A stretch of DNA of 64,000 nucleotides, taken from an uncultured Collinsella sp. (GTDB lineage Bacteria; Actinomycetota; Coriobacteriia; Coriobacteriales; Coriobacteriaceae). The stretch lies in NCBI GenBank assembly GCA_902496275.1, contig CABVAC010000001.1, forward strand, positions 127,949-191,948. Direction: 5' to 3'. Shown here piece by piece: positions 18,031-25,926 of this stretch. The first letter of the stretch is position 1. Each line of letters starts with the position of its first letter. Below the pieces are notes generated by a model that saw only the letters and a program-made list of their open reading frames with translations, was not told where the DNA came from and did not search any database. A program made the translations under genes and the position numbers.

Positions 18031-18052
18031 ATACCTACCGTTCGGTAGATTA
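18031..18052. promoter_or_regulatory. TetR-type operator O1
   Basis: Contains the perfect inverted repeat CTACCG-TT-CGGTAG (18035-18048). The 22-bp sequence matches the site before the second MFS gene (20207-20228) in about 17 positions and the site at 18080-18101 in its left half. It lies in the promoter region of the agmatine deiminase operon. Confidence 0.7.
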
Positions 18053-18079
18053 TTTTGAATTAATGCCGCTCGCCTACCA

Positions 18080-18101
18080 ATACATACCGTTCGCCGTTTA
18101 T
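18080..18101. promoter_or_regulatory. TetR-type operator O2 (weaker)
   Basis: ATACATACCGTTCG shares 13 of the first 14 bases with O1, with a degenerate right half ending TTTAT. It lies 49 bp from O1, nearer the TetR gene, and may mediate autoregulation. Confidence 0.5.
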
Positions 18102-18176
18102 AGTGGTCATGTTTGAGCCCGAATTGATGTCCCATTGCCATGCTTAATAATGTTGGTAGTGCGGAAGTGATTTGCA

Positions 18177-18755
18177 ATGGAGAAATGCTACGTGAGTACA
18201 AAGAAAAAAATACTGGATGCGATGTACGATCTTGTGGCGGAGGTCGGCTACGACAAGGCCTCGATTGGAAAAATCTGCGATCGTGTCGGCATCTCCAAAC
18301 CGTCTGTGTACTACTACTTTCCCTCCAAGGAAGAAATCTTCACTACACTCTTGGATAGCATGTTCCCGTCCATTGATTATCAGCGCGACTATTCGCTGAT
18401 TGTCGATCGGGACGGCTTTAAAGCGGCGCTTATTGAGCTCGGCAATACGGTTATAGGCGGCTATCGAAGCGATGAAAAGCGACGTCGCGTGTTGGCAGAG
18501 GTCAGTATTCAGGCAAACCGAATTCCTGCGGTCCAGGAGCGTCAGGCAACGGCAACCAATCGAACTATGGGGGCGCTAAAGGATATCCTGTCGCATGGCG
18601 TTGAGATTGGTGCACTTCCGGACGGCACCGATGTCATGCTGTACGTGCAAATCCTGTATACCGTTCTTGAGGGAACAAGCAATACGGTCGCGCAGGACGA
18701 GGATATTGACGAAAAGGCGGTTTGGGCCGGAGTAGTTGAACTCATGTTCAAATAG
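18177..18755 (+). CDS. TetR-family regulator of the agmatine block
   Basis: A 192-residue TetR/AcrR protein. The N-terminal helix-turn-helix is clear (ILDAMYDLVAEVGYDKAS, ISKPSVYYYFPSKEEIFTTLL); the C-terminal ligand domain is helical and divergent. ATG 18177 is used, with GGAAG about 10 bases upstream; GTG 18192 (MSTKKKIL) with its own GGAG is an equal alternative. It is divergent from the agmatine deiminase operon and precedes a convergent MFS gene. Three related palindromes in front of both target promoters are its probable binding sites. Confidence 0.88.
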   Translation: MEKCYVSTKKKILDAMYDLVAEVGYDKASIGKICDRVGISKPSVYYYFPSKEEIFTTLLDSMFPSIDYQRDYSLIVDRDGFKAALIELGNTVIGGYRSDEKRRRVLAEVSIQANRIPAVQERQATATNRTMGALKDILSHGVEIGALPDGTDVMLYVQILYTVLEGTSNTVAQDEDIDEKAVWAGVVELMFK

Positions 18756-18818
18756 GCTAGTCAAGCGGAAGTGCACGCTGGTGCTCGGGTAGTCTGTTGG
18801 TGATCATTGAAACGAAAA

Positions 18819-18856
18819 ACGGGGCTGATTCCAAGCTAGTTTGGAATCAGCCCCGT
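18819..18856. terminator. Bidirectional terminator between tetR and the second MFS gene
   Basis: Arms ACGGGGCTGATTCCAA (18819-18834) and its perfect complement (18841-18856) around 6 bases, preceded by AAAAA on the minus-strand side. Confidence 0.85.
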
Positions 18857-18892
18857 TGCATAGAGTTCTGCGGAGGTGAAAATCGGCCCGGC

Positions 18893-20173
18893 TTATTTCA
18901 TGGCAGCTTTATTAAGAAGGCCAGAAATGATGGCAAATGCAGCAATCATAAGGTTGCAGACAATGCAGAAGATAAATACTCCCCGGAAAGATCCCACCAT
19001 GCCGTAGACCTTCATCATGACCGGCATGCCAAACGCACCAACGATATATCCTGCGGAGCAGACAATCGAGTAAATCCTTCCGAAGTCTTTCGATCCGAAA
19101 AGCGAAAGAAGGAGCATTGGCATTGCGGTTCCAACAATGGCAAACATGACGTCGTTCACGCCGGCGGCGATGATGGAGACGGTCTCGCTGTTTCCACCGA
19201 TGATGAGAAGCAAGAAAGAGGAAGTACTAACTGCCGTCCACGCAACCGTTGCTTTAATGGCTCCGAGCTTATCGCATGTTTTTCCAACAAAGGGATTTAA
19301 GAAGATATCGGAGAGGGAGGCTGCGGAGACCATCAGGCTTCCCACGATGGGGTTGAATCCAACCTCGCTTGCGTAAGTTGGGAACAGCTGATTCATGCAG
19401 CAGGTGAGTTGTGCCACGCAAAGCAGCAAGACGCAGAGGATAAAGGACGGCGTCTTAGCAGCATCCCGGAGCGCCATGCCGGTGAGAACATCATCCTGAT
19501 TTTCGGGGCTGCTGTCCTCGGAGGTTTCGATGGCAGCTTCTCCGTACGGAAGCATATTGCGATCAGAAGGTTTAAATCGAATGATAAAGGCGCTTGCAGG
19601 CAGAATCATGGCTGCGGAAACGGCTGTGAGTACGATGAATCCCACGCGCCAGCCTTGTTGCTCGATGACAAGCGTGACAACGGGACTGAGCAGAAGCGTG
19701 CAAAGGGAGTTAACGCCCCATGCAAGGCCGATGGCCAGACCGGATGATTTGCTAAACCATTGGTCGATGACGTCGGACATGCAAACACCAGTTGTAAACG
19801 AAAAACAGATGCCGATGACTGCGGCGGAAGCGATGAACATCCAGACTTCGGTGTAGAACGCCATCGCGGCACCAGCGGCAATGAGGACGAGCTCAATGCC
19901 TATGTGCCACGGTTTGCCAATTACTTTTGGTATGAAGCGGCTTAGGAGTGGGAGGCCAAGAGCGAGACCAAGAAGAATAGCAGTGAAATAGAAAGAGAAA
20001 GGGGTGTAGTCGAAGCCGAGATCTTCGCATACCGGAGCAACGAATGAGCCGGCAACAATGCTGTATGTGCCGGTTGTTCCGGCGGACATCAAACCAAGCG
20101 CGATAACGACGATCCAAGCAAATGCGCCGCTCTCGTGGGGGCGCTCCTTTTCGGTTGATGCTATCTGAGCCAT
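18893..20173 (-). CDS. MFS transporter, second OFA-like paralogue
   Basis: A 426-residue, 12-helix major facilitator, strikingly similar to the MFS product at 14250-15515 (shared MSDVIDQWF, SGLAIGLAW, MNQLFPTYASEVGF, SAGYIVGAFGMPVMMKVY). The two probably arose by duplication and serve the same or related substrates. ATG 20173 follows CGGAG; the frame extends upstream over the operator and is not used. It has its own promoter with a TetR-type operator over the -10, so it is a separate unit under the same regulator. Confidence 0.85.
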   Translation of the reverse strand: MAQIASTEKERPHESGAFAWIVVIALGLMSAGTTGTYSIVAGSFVAPVCEDLGFDYTPFSFYFTAILLGLALGLPLLSRFIPKVIGKPWHIGIELVLIAAGAAMAFYTEVWMFIASAAVIGICFSFTTGVCMSDVIDQWFSKSSGLAIGLAWGVNSLCTLLLSPVVTLVIEQQGWRVGFIVLTAVSAAMILPASAFIIRFKPSDRNMLPYGEAAIETSEDSSPENQDDVLTGMALRDAAKTPSFILCVLLLCVAQLTCCMNQLFPTYASEVGFNPIVGSLMVSAASLSDIFLNPFVGKTCDKLGAIKATVAWTAVSTSSFLLLIIGGNSETVSIIAAGVNDVMFAIVGTAMPMLLLSLFGSKDFGRIYSIVCSAGYIVGAFGMPVMMKVYGMVGSFRGVFIFCIVCNLMIAAFAIISGLLNKAAMK

Positions 20174-20206
20174 AGCTACTCCGTTTCCATCAGCAGTGCA
20201 ACCTAT

Positions 20207-20248
20207 ATGCCTACCGATAGGTATATAAACCAAAGGACGCCTCGTCAA
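20207..20248 (-). promoter_or_regulatory. Promoter and TetR-type operator of the second MFS gene
   Basis: On the minus strand: -35 TTGACG (20243-20248), 17-bp spacer, -10 TATACC (20220-20225). The operator-like 22-mer at 20207-20228 overlaps the -10 and matches O1 at 18031-18052, which predicts repression by the same TetR protein. Confidence 0.65.
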
Positions 20249-20421
20249 GCATTAAGCGGGGGAAGGTCACTTAATTCGCCAAACGGTAGCCCGAACTATG
20301 ATTCATGTTGGTGGGTATTGGTTGAATTGAATCAACATTTCCGACAACGGTTTCTTATTGCCGGGGCAATCCCCGGTTGCGGCACTGTGGAGAAGGCACC
20401 CGATGCCGGCAGGCCCGTCCA

Positions 20422-20528
20422 CCCGCTCTCCCCCGCCGTTCGTATTCGACGCGTTTGTCCTACTCTATTCCGTTTTTTAATCCACACCAGTGAGAAACGT
20501 CACGAACCGCGCCAAAACGAACGGGACG
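20422..20528. repeat. Direct repeat DR2 flanking the agmatine block
   Basis: Second copy of the segment at 14022-14131, same orientation. See DR1 for alignment. The two copies are 6.4 kb apart and enclose exactly the two MFS genes, carbamoyltransferase, agmatine deiminase and TetR genes. Confidence 0.85.
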
Positions 20529-20567
20529 GCACGCCACGCAGCGCACCGTCCCGCACACAACATCGAC

Positions 20568-20600
20568 AATGTGACAAAGGGACTGTCCCTTTGTCACATT
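20568..20600. repeat. Perfect REP-like palindrome
   Basis: AATGTGACAAAGGGA (20568-20582) and its perfect complement (20586-20600) with a 3-base loop. Close relatives are at 10707-10733 and, degenerate, at 14133-14150. It may also terminate the TlpA-like operon, which ends 16 bp away. Confidence 0.8.
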
Positions 20601-20615
20601 ACGTGTACTCAGCCT

Positions 20616-21587
20616 TTACTGTTCGCTCTTTGCAATCGCCTGGTCGATAAGTTTGTCGAGTGCTGCGCGCTGCTCGGCGGAACTGATGGCACCCACGATG
20701 GGCTCCCCTACGATGTTGCCGTTCTGGTCGATAACGTAGGTTGTCGGGAACGAGAACAGATTTGACGTAAACTTGCCGGCCTCGCTATCCGACTTGAACC
20801 AGATGTTCTTATACGTCACGCCCTTCTTGCTCAGCACGTCCTTGGCATCTGCAATCTCGCCCTTGTTGCCATCGAGCGTAAAGGAATTGACGCCCACGAC
20901 CTGGCCGCCCTTCTCGGCAAGCTCCTTATTCAGGTTCTCAAGATCGCCCAGCTCGCCCACGCACGGCTTGCAAGTGGTGAACCAGAAGTTCATGACGGTG
21001 ACCTTGTTCTTAGAGAACAGCTCGTCGCTGCTCACGTCGTTGCCGTCCAGATCCTTGCCCGTAAAGCTGGGGAACTTCGTCTCCTTGCTCGAAACATCGG
21101 CGCCAGCCGTCATGCCAGCGGTCGAAGCGTCAACGCTCTCGCCTGCGCTCGGCGTGCTTCCACAGCCGGGAAACTTCTTTTCCAGGCTCTCGAGCTTGTC
21201 CTCGATCTCCTTGATCTGCTGTGCACCGGCCTTGAGTGTCTTGAGCTCATCCGCTGTAAACTCATCCTTGGCGCCGTCGATGGTCTTGAGCAGGAAATCG
21301 CCGTAATTGCTACCGTCCTCAATCATTGTCGACTCTTTATTTGCCGCTTTGAATACCTTTTCCCACAGCGAGTTATCGCTCGAAAGGATATCGTTCTCCT
21401 TCTGCATGAGCTTCGCATAGAGCTCGGCGGCCTCGTCGGCATTGGCCGGCTCTTGCGCAGTGAGCTCCGCAATCTCTGGATCGGAACCGGTAGATTCGCC
21501 GGCGTTGCTGCCGGGTGCCGAACATGCCGCGAGGCACAAGGCCAGCACCGGCACCATAAACAGGGCCGCAATCTTAGAAAGCTTCAT
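20616..21587 (-). CDS. TlpA-like thioredoxin-fold lipoprotein
   Basis: A 323-residue lipoprotein: signal peptide MKLSKIAALFMVPVLALCL with lipobox LAAC, then a helical, charged linker of about 150 residues, then a TlpA/ResA-type redoxin domain with the active site TTCKPCV and the cis-Pro FPTTYVID. Outward-facing TlpA proteins donate or take electrons for cysteine maturation. ATG 21587 is favoured over 21593 because GGAGG lies 7 bases before it. It is third in an operon with a small CXXC protein and a membrane Fe-S protein, a known neighbourhood of this redoxin type. Confidence 0.88.
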   Translation of the reverse strand: MKLSKIAALFMVPVLALCLAACSAPGSNAGESTGSDPEIAELTAQEPANADEAAELYAKLMQKENDILSSDNSLWEKVFKAANKESTMIEDGSNYGDFLLKTIDGAKDEFTADELKTLKAGAQQIKEIEDKLESLEKKFPGCGSTPSAGESVDASTAGMTAGADVSSKETKFPSFTGKDLDGNDVSSDELFSKNKVTVMNFWFTTCKPCVGELGDLENLNKELAEKGGQVVGVNSFTLDGNKGEIADAKDVLSKKGVTYKNIWFKSDSEAGKFTSNLFSFPTTYVIDQNGNIVGEPIVGAISSAEQRAALDKLIDQAIAKSEQ

Positions 21588-21618
21588 GGTCATTCCTCCG
21601 TTTTTGTCGAAGCTTGTT

Positions 21619-22521
21619 TTACTTTTTATCGGCGGTCGGGGTGAGCTTTTCTGCCGACACATCCAGGCCGCAGCGATAGCTGATGGCATCGACGGGACAG
21701 GCCCCGATGCATTTTCCGCACCGGATACATTCGGCATGATTGGGTGCGCGGGTCACATCGACGTCCATCTGACAAACCTTTGAACACTTGCCGCACGAGA
21801 TGCATTTGCATGCGTCGACCCGAATCCCCAGTAGGGACACCTTGTTCATGAGCGCATAGAATGCGCCGAGCGGGCAAATCCATTTGCAGAAGGGGCGATA
21901 GAACAAAACGCTCAGTACCACCACAACAATGAGAACGATAAGTTTCCAGGTAAAGAGCTGTCCCAGCGCAGATCGAATGCCAGCATTGGCAATGGCCAGC
22001 GGAATGGCACCCTCGAGCACACCCTGTGGACAGATGTACTTGCAAAAGAACGGATCGCCCATCCCCAGATCATTGACCACCAGCACAGGCAGCAATACCA
22101 CGGCAAACAGCAGCACAACGTATTTGACATACGTAAGCGCCTTGAGCCTTTTCGTCGAAAGCTTTTTGCTGGGAATCTTGTGAAGCAGCTCCTGCAGCCA
22201 GCCAAACGGGCACAAAAACCCGCATACAAATCGTCCCAGCAGCACGCCGAGCAAAATGAGCGTACCGGTAACGTAGTAGGAGAAGCTGAACCTAGATGAA
22301 CCCACCACCGACTGGAACGATCCGATGGGGCACGCGCCCGTTGCCGCGGGGCACGAATAGCAGTTTAGCCCAGGTACACAGACTGTTTTTCCCGCGCCCT
22401 GATAGATGCCGCCCTTGGCAAAGTTGGGTAGGTGAATGTTGGTGATAAGCGTCGCCGCCGCTTGAATGAATCCGCGAAATCGAACCAAAACATGCGACAC
22501 AGTGTTTTTTCTTTTAGCCAA
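21619..22521 (-). CDS. Membrane 4Fe-4S protein (NapH/CcoG-like)
   Basis: About 300 residues. Several TM helices carry two polyferredoxin-like cysteine motifs CGFLCPFGWLQ and CKWICPLGAFYAL, as in NapH/RnfH-like electron carriers, and the C-terminus has two 4Fe-4S clusters (CISCGKCSKVCQ and CIRCGKCIGACP). It probably passes electrons across the membrane to the neighbouring TlpA-like redoxin. The start is uncertain: TTG at 22521 overlaps the stop of the upstream small gene and has GGAG 10 bases upstream; GTG at 22500 is the alternative. Confidence 0.85.
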   Translation of the reverse strand: MAKRKNTVSHVLVRFRGFIQAAATLITNIHLPNFAKGGIYQGAGKTVCVPGLNCYSCPAATGACPIGSFQSVVGSSRFSFSYYVTGTLILLGVLLGRFVCGFLCPFGWLQELLHKIPSKKLSTKRLKALTYVKYVVLLFAVVLLPVLVVNDLGMGDPFFCKYICPQGVLEGAIPLAIANAGIRSALGQLFTWKLIVLIVVVVLSVLFYRPFCKWICPLGAFYALMNKVSLLGIRVDACKCISCGKCSKVCQMDVDVTRAPNHAECIRCGKCIGACPVDAISYRCGLDVSAEKLTPTADKK

Positions 22522-22660
22522 TTCCGATACACTCCAAGCACAGCCTAATCGCCTTGGCAAGCACGGCATCTGCCTCGCCACGCATAACGCCAAAGCACAC
22601 CATGGCAATTCCGACGATCAACAAAGCGACCTGCATCATGGGTTTTACCGCTTTGAACAA
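22514..22660 (-). CDS. Small CD1871A-type CXXC membrane protein
   Basis: A 48-residue protein read from the minus strand, starting at TTG 22660 with AAAGGAG 8 bases upstream. It has one hydrophobic helix (QVALLIVGIAMVCFGVM), a short RGEADAVLAKAIRLC stretch and ends CLECIGIG, the signature of the CD1871A-family CXXC-motif small proteins that sit beside Fe-S membrane proteins and TlpA-like redoxins. It overlaps the next gene's start by 8 bases, implying translational coupling. It is probably a redox partner of the operon. Confidence 0.75.
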   Translation of the reverse strand: MFKAVKPMMQVALLIVGIAMVCFGVMRGEADAVLAKAIRLCLECIGIG

Positions 22661-22751
22661 CCTGACCACTCCTTTCGTTACGCGACCCATTGGACCATAT
22701 CGACTATAAAATCCGTGTTAAGCGCGATCTGAAATGTACAAGGAGACTGTT

Positions 22752-23426
22752 ATGCGTATTTTGATCGTCGAGGACGAGCAGGCACTGTGTGACATAATCG
22801 TGCGCAGCTTGCGAAACCTGGCATACAGCGTCGACTGCTGTCACGATGGACAGGAGGCGCTCGACCTACTAGGCGTTGAAGTCTTTGACCTCGTGGTGCT
22901 CGACCTCAACCTTCCCCGTATCGACGGTATGACCGTACTCAAGGAACTTCGGAAAACCGATCGTGAGACCAAGGTGCTAATCCTGTCCGCACGTGGCGAG
23001 ATATCCGATAAAGTCGCCGGACTCGATGCCGGTGCCAACGATTACCTTACCAAGCCGTTTCATCTGGATGAGCTTGCGGCGAGGATTCGCAGCCTCACGC
23101 TCAGGCGCTTTGCACAAAACGACATAGTATTAACCTGTGGAAAACTCAGCTTTGATACCAAAGCCCGCATCGCCTCCGCGGACAGTGAGGCCCTATCTCT
23201 TACACGCAAGGAAACGGGAATCCTAGAATACCTGATGCTTAATCAGGGGCGACCGATAAGCCAAGAGGAGCTTATCGAACACGTCTGGGATAGCACTGTG
23301 AACAGCTTTAGCAACGCAACTCGCGTTCACATCTCGTCGCTCCGAAAAAAGTTGCGCAGCGCTTTGGGATACGACCCGATTCGCAATCGGATTGGAGAGG
23401 GCTACGTTATGGAGGGTGGCGAATGA
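22752..23426 (+). CDS. OmpR-family response regulator
   Basis: A 224-residue regulator with a receiver domain (acidic pocket VEDE, phospho-acceptor D51 in VVLDLNLPRIDG, conserved K101 in YLTKPF) and a C-terminal winged helix ending RNRIGEGYVMEGG. ATG 22752 follows AAGGAGA. It overlaps the histidine kinase gene by 4 bases (ATGA). Divergent from the CXXC/Fe-S/TlpA operon, which is its likely target. Confidence 0.93.
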   Translation: MRILIVEDEQALCDIIVRSLRNLAYSVDCCHDGQEALDLLGVEVFDLVVLDLNLPRIDGMTVLKELRKTDRETKVLILSARGEISDKVAGLDAGANDYLTKPFHLDELAARIRSLTLRRFAQNDIVLTCGKLSFDTKARIASADSEALSLTRKETGILEYLMLNQGRPISQEELIEHVWDSTVNSFSNATRVHISSLRKKLRSALGYDPIRNRIGEGYVMEGGE

Positions 23427-24574
23427 AAAGGCTTTCGCTGCAATGGCGCATAACAATCATGACAGCACTGCTAACGTGTGCGGCATGCGCTCTGACGAAC
23501 TGCCTGGTTGGCTATACGGGCATGCACTACATGGACGCCATTGGCAGTGGCATCTCGGCTCTTAGCGCAGCCGACGAAGATACGCCCCAGGCGTTTGACC
23601 CAACGAACGTGGCCCCCGATGACGAGGTCACGGTCGTCGTAAACAACGCACAAGAGTCTTTTGGTGCGGCAGCCTGGTGTATCACAGCTGGAGTCACGCT
23701 GCTTGGTGGCGTGCTAGCTTACTTTGTGAGCGGTCGTGCGCTCAAACCGCTACGGGCTTTTGCCGCTCAGGTAGAGCGTGTACAGCCTGACAACCTAAGA
23801 GAAATCAGACTCAGCGAGGATGTGCCCGCCGAGCTACAACGATGCAGCGCCTCTTTCAACGACATGATCGCCCGCCTTGGCGAGGGGTTCTCTGCACAAC
23901 AACAGTTTACTGGCAACGCCGCACACGAGCTGCGAACCCCACTTGCCCTTATGCAAGCGCAGATTGAACTGTTCGCCTCCGAGCACCCCACATCACAACC
24001 CGATACGAAAGAGCTGCTCGGCCTGCTACAAGAACAAACCGAGCGCATGTCGCGAATGACCAAGGTGCTGCTTGAGATGAGTGAGCTCCGCAGCGTTCCC
24101 TGCGAGGACGATATTGAGCTTGGCCCCCTGTCCGAAGAAGTCCTCGCTGATCTTGCGCCGCTTGCCGAAAATCAGGGCGTAACCCTCGATTGCGCCGGAG
24201 ACGCTTTGACAATCGGAAACGACACGCTCCTCTATCGGCTGGTGTTTAACCTGGTCGAAAATGCCATCCGTTACAGTCGCCCCGGCTCGACTGTCAACGT
24301 CTCCATCTGCGACAACGACAGCCACGTGTTCCTGCGAGTCGAGGACCAGGGCCCGGGAATACCCAAGCAGTACCGTGAGAGCATCTTCCAGCCGTTCTTT
24401 CGCCTGGATAAATCCCGCAGCAGGGCATACGGCGGCGCAGGACTCGGGCTAGCGCTTGTTTGGGAGATTGCAGCGCTGCACGGCGGCACGGTTGAGGTCG
24501 AAGCAAGTTCCAAGAACGGGACCACCATGCTCGCGACCCTTCCAAAACGGACCGCAGAGCCAACCGAACAGTAA
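23423..24574 (+). CDS. Sensor histidine kinase
   Basis: A 383-residue membrane kinase: TM1 about residues 10-32, a short outside loop, TM2 about 86-103, HAMP-like linker, dimerisation helix with H168 in NAAHELRTPLALMQ, then an ATP domain with N box VENAIRYSRPG, G1 VEDQGPGIP and G2 GGAGLGLALV. The roughly 50-residue sensor loop has no recognisable domain. Partner of the response regulator immediately upstream. Confidence 0.93.
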   Translation: MKRLSLQWRITIMTALLTCAACALTNCLVGYTGMHYMDAIGSGISALSAADEDTPQAFDPTNVAPDDEVTVVVNNAQESFGAAAWCITAGVTLLGGVLAYFVSGRALKPLRAFAAQVERVQPDNLREIRLSEDVPAELQRCSASFNDMIARLGEGFSAQQQFTGNAAHELRTPLALMQAQIELFASEHPTSQPDTKELLGLLQEQTERMSRMTKVLLEMSELRSVPCEDDIELGPLSEEVLADLAPLAENQGVTLDCAGDALTIGNDTLLYRLVFNLVENAIRYSRPGSTVNVSICDNDSHVFLRVEDQGPGIPKQYRESIFQPFFRLDKSRSRAYGGAGLGLALVWEIAALHGGTVEVEASSKNGTTMLATLPKRTAEPTEQ

Positions 24575-24580
24575 AACGAA

Positions 24581-24612
24581 AGGGGTCCCGCACACGTTTG
24601 CGCGGGACCCCT
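24581..24612. terminator. Bidirectional terminator
   Basis: AGGGGTCCCGC (24581-24591) pairs with GCGGGACCCCT (24602-24612) between the kinase gene and the convergent guaA-like gene. Confidence 0.8.
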
Positions 24613-24647
24613 CCCTGTCAATGCAATTCGCCCAAAAGAGTAGAAGC

Positions 24648-25628
24648 TTACTCCCACTCCACGGTGCCGACGGGCTTGGGGGTCAGGTCGTAGCAGACAC
24701 GGCAGATGCCGGGGACCTCGGCAGTGACGCGAGCGGTGATGCGCTTGAGCAGCGCCCAGTCGAGCTCCGGTACCTCGGCGGTCATGACATCGACGGTGTT
24801 GATGCAGCGGATGATGCAGGGCCAGTCGTAGGCGCGCTTGCCCTCACGCACGCCGGTGGCGCGGAAATCGGGCACGACGGCAAAGTACTGCCAAATGGTC
24901 AGACCGGCATCGTCGATCTCCTCGCGCACAATGGCGTCGGCCTCGCGCAGCGCCTCGAGACGGTCGCGGGTGATGGCACCCAGGCAGCGAACGCCCAAGC
25001 CGGGGCCGGGGAACGGCTGGCGCTCGACCATGTTCTCGGGCAGGCCGAGCTCGCGGCCGACAACGCGGACCTCGTCCTTGTACAGCAGCTTGACGGGCTC
25101 GCAAAGCTCAAACTGCAGATCCTCGGGCAGGCCGCCCACGTTATGGTGGGCCTTTACGCCATCCTGGGACTCCAGAATGTCGGGATAGATGGTGCCCTGG
25201 GCGAGGAAGCTGACCTCGTCGCCCACCTTGCGGGCCTCCTCCTCGAACACGCGGATGAACTCGGCGCCGATAATCTTGCGCTTGGTCTCGGGCTCTTCAA
25301 CGTCCACGAGCTTGTCCAGGAAGCGGTCGGTGGCGTCAACGTAGACCAGGTTGGCATCCATCTGGTTCTTAAAGACGTCGACAACCTGCTCGCTCTCGCC
25401 CTTGCGCATGAGGCCGTGGTTCACATGCACGCAAATAAGTTGCTTACCGATGGCCTTGATGAGCAGCGCTGCAACAACCGAGCTGTCAACGCCGCCGGAA
25501 AGGGCCAGCAGGACCTTCTTGTCACCGACCTGCTCACGGATTGCGGTGACCTGCTCGTCGATGAACGCCTGGGCAAGTTCGGGAGTGGTGATACGCACCA
25601 TGTCGTCGGGACGCCTGTTGGGATCCAT
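24648..25628 (-). CDS. GMP synthase ATP-pyrophosphatase subunit, no amidotransferase domain
   Basis: A 326-residue protein covering only the ATP-PPase and dimerisation domains of GMP synthase: PP-loop LALSGGVDSSVVAAL, VNHGLMRKGE, AQGTIYPD, PFPGPGLGVRC and the usual C-terminus ending VEWE. The roughly 190-residue glutamine amidotransferase part is absent and the N-terminus is compact, with ATG 25628 behind AAAGGAG, so it is not a truncation by the window. It could make GMP from XMP using free ammonia or a separate amidotransferase. A full-length guaA is also present at 48525-50123. No standalone GATase gene is adjacent. Confidence 0.88.
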   Translation of the reverse strand: MDPNRRPDDMVRITTPELAQAFIDEQVTAIREQVGDKKVLLALSGGVDSSVVAALLIKAIGKQLICVHVNHGLMRKGESEQVVDVFKNQMDANLVYVDATDRFLDKLVDVEEPETKRKIIGAEFIRVFEEEARKVGDEVSFLAQGTIYPDILESQDGVKAHHNVGGLPEDLQFELCEPVKLLYKDEVRVVGRELGLPENMVERQPFPGPGLGVRCLGAITRDRLEALREADAIVREEIDDAGLTIWQYFAVVPDFRATGVREGKRAYDWPCIIRCINTVDVMTAEVPELDWALLKRITARVTAEVPGICRVCYDLTPKPVGTVEWE

Positions 25629-25926
25629 GCAGAGCTCCTTTTCGGTTCGATGGAAATGCGTTGCATATATGCAAACGCACCGTCATATGACCTCATTATA
25701 TGCAGAGCGAGGCCTGTTTCCCATCACTGCGGCAGAGCTTTTTGCAGGGGTGACAGTTTTTCTATATCCCAAGGTCAGCTAGGCTTCGATAACCACTTCG
25801 GGGGCGGCATCGGTAAACTTGCCGTTTATGCGCTCGGCGCACTCGTACGCAATACGCGCTAACATCCAGACCTTAAATGACGGGGTAAAATAGCTGCTAT
25901 TGTAGCCAGCCGTTAGGAGATGGAAG
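25629..25926. other. Intergenic region between guaA-like gene and LuxR gene
   Basis: About 300 bases with no convincing gene. TAAAAT at 25883-25888 is a possible -10 for the plus-strand regulator. A short minus-strand open segment ending near 25779 reads plausibly at its C-terminus (ARIAYECAERINGKFTDA) but has no start or ribosome site, so it may be a decayed remnant. Confidence 0.4.

Larger units (their letters stand above)
20249..20615. other. Gene-free stretch with direct repeat DR2 and a REP palindrome
   Basis: No coding region is supported. The segment contains DR2 (20422-20528), an adjacent CG-rich inverted pair (GGGACGGC / CACCGTCCC) and the perfect palindrome at 20568-20600, then the end of the TlpA-like gene. 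Confidence 0.6.

Noticed and set aside
24640..24660. Copy of the guaA-end repeat at the short guaA-like gene
   Set aside because: The sequence there (TTACTCCCACTCCAC) diverges at several positions; similarity reflects the shared C-terminal EWE codons only.
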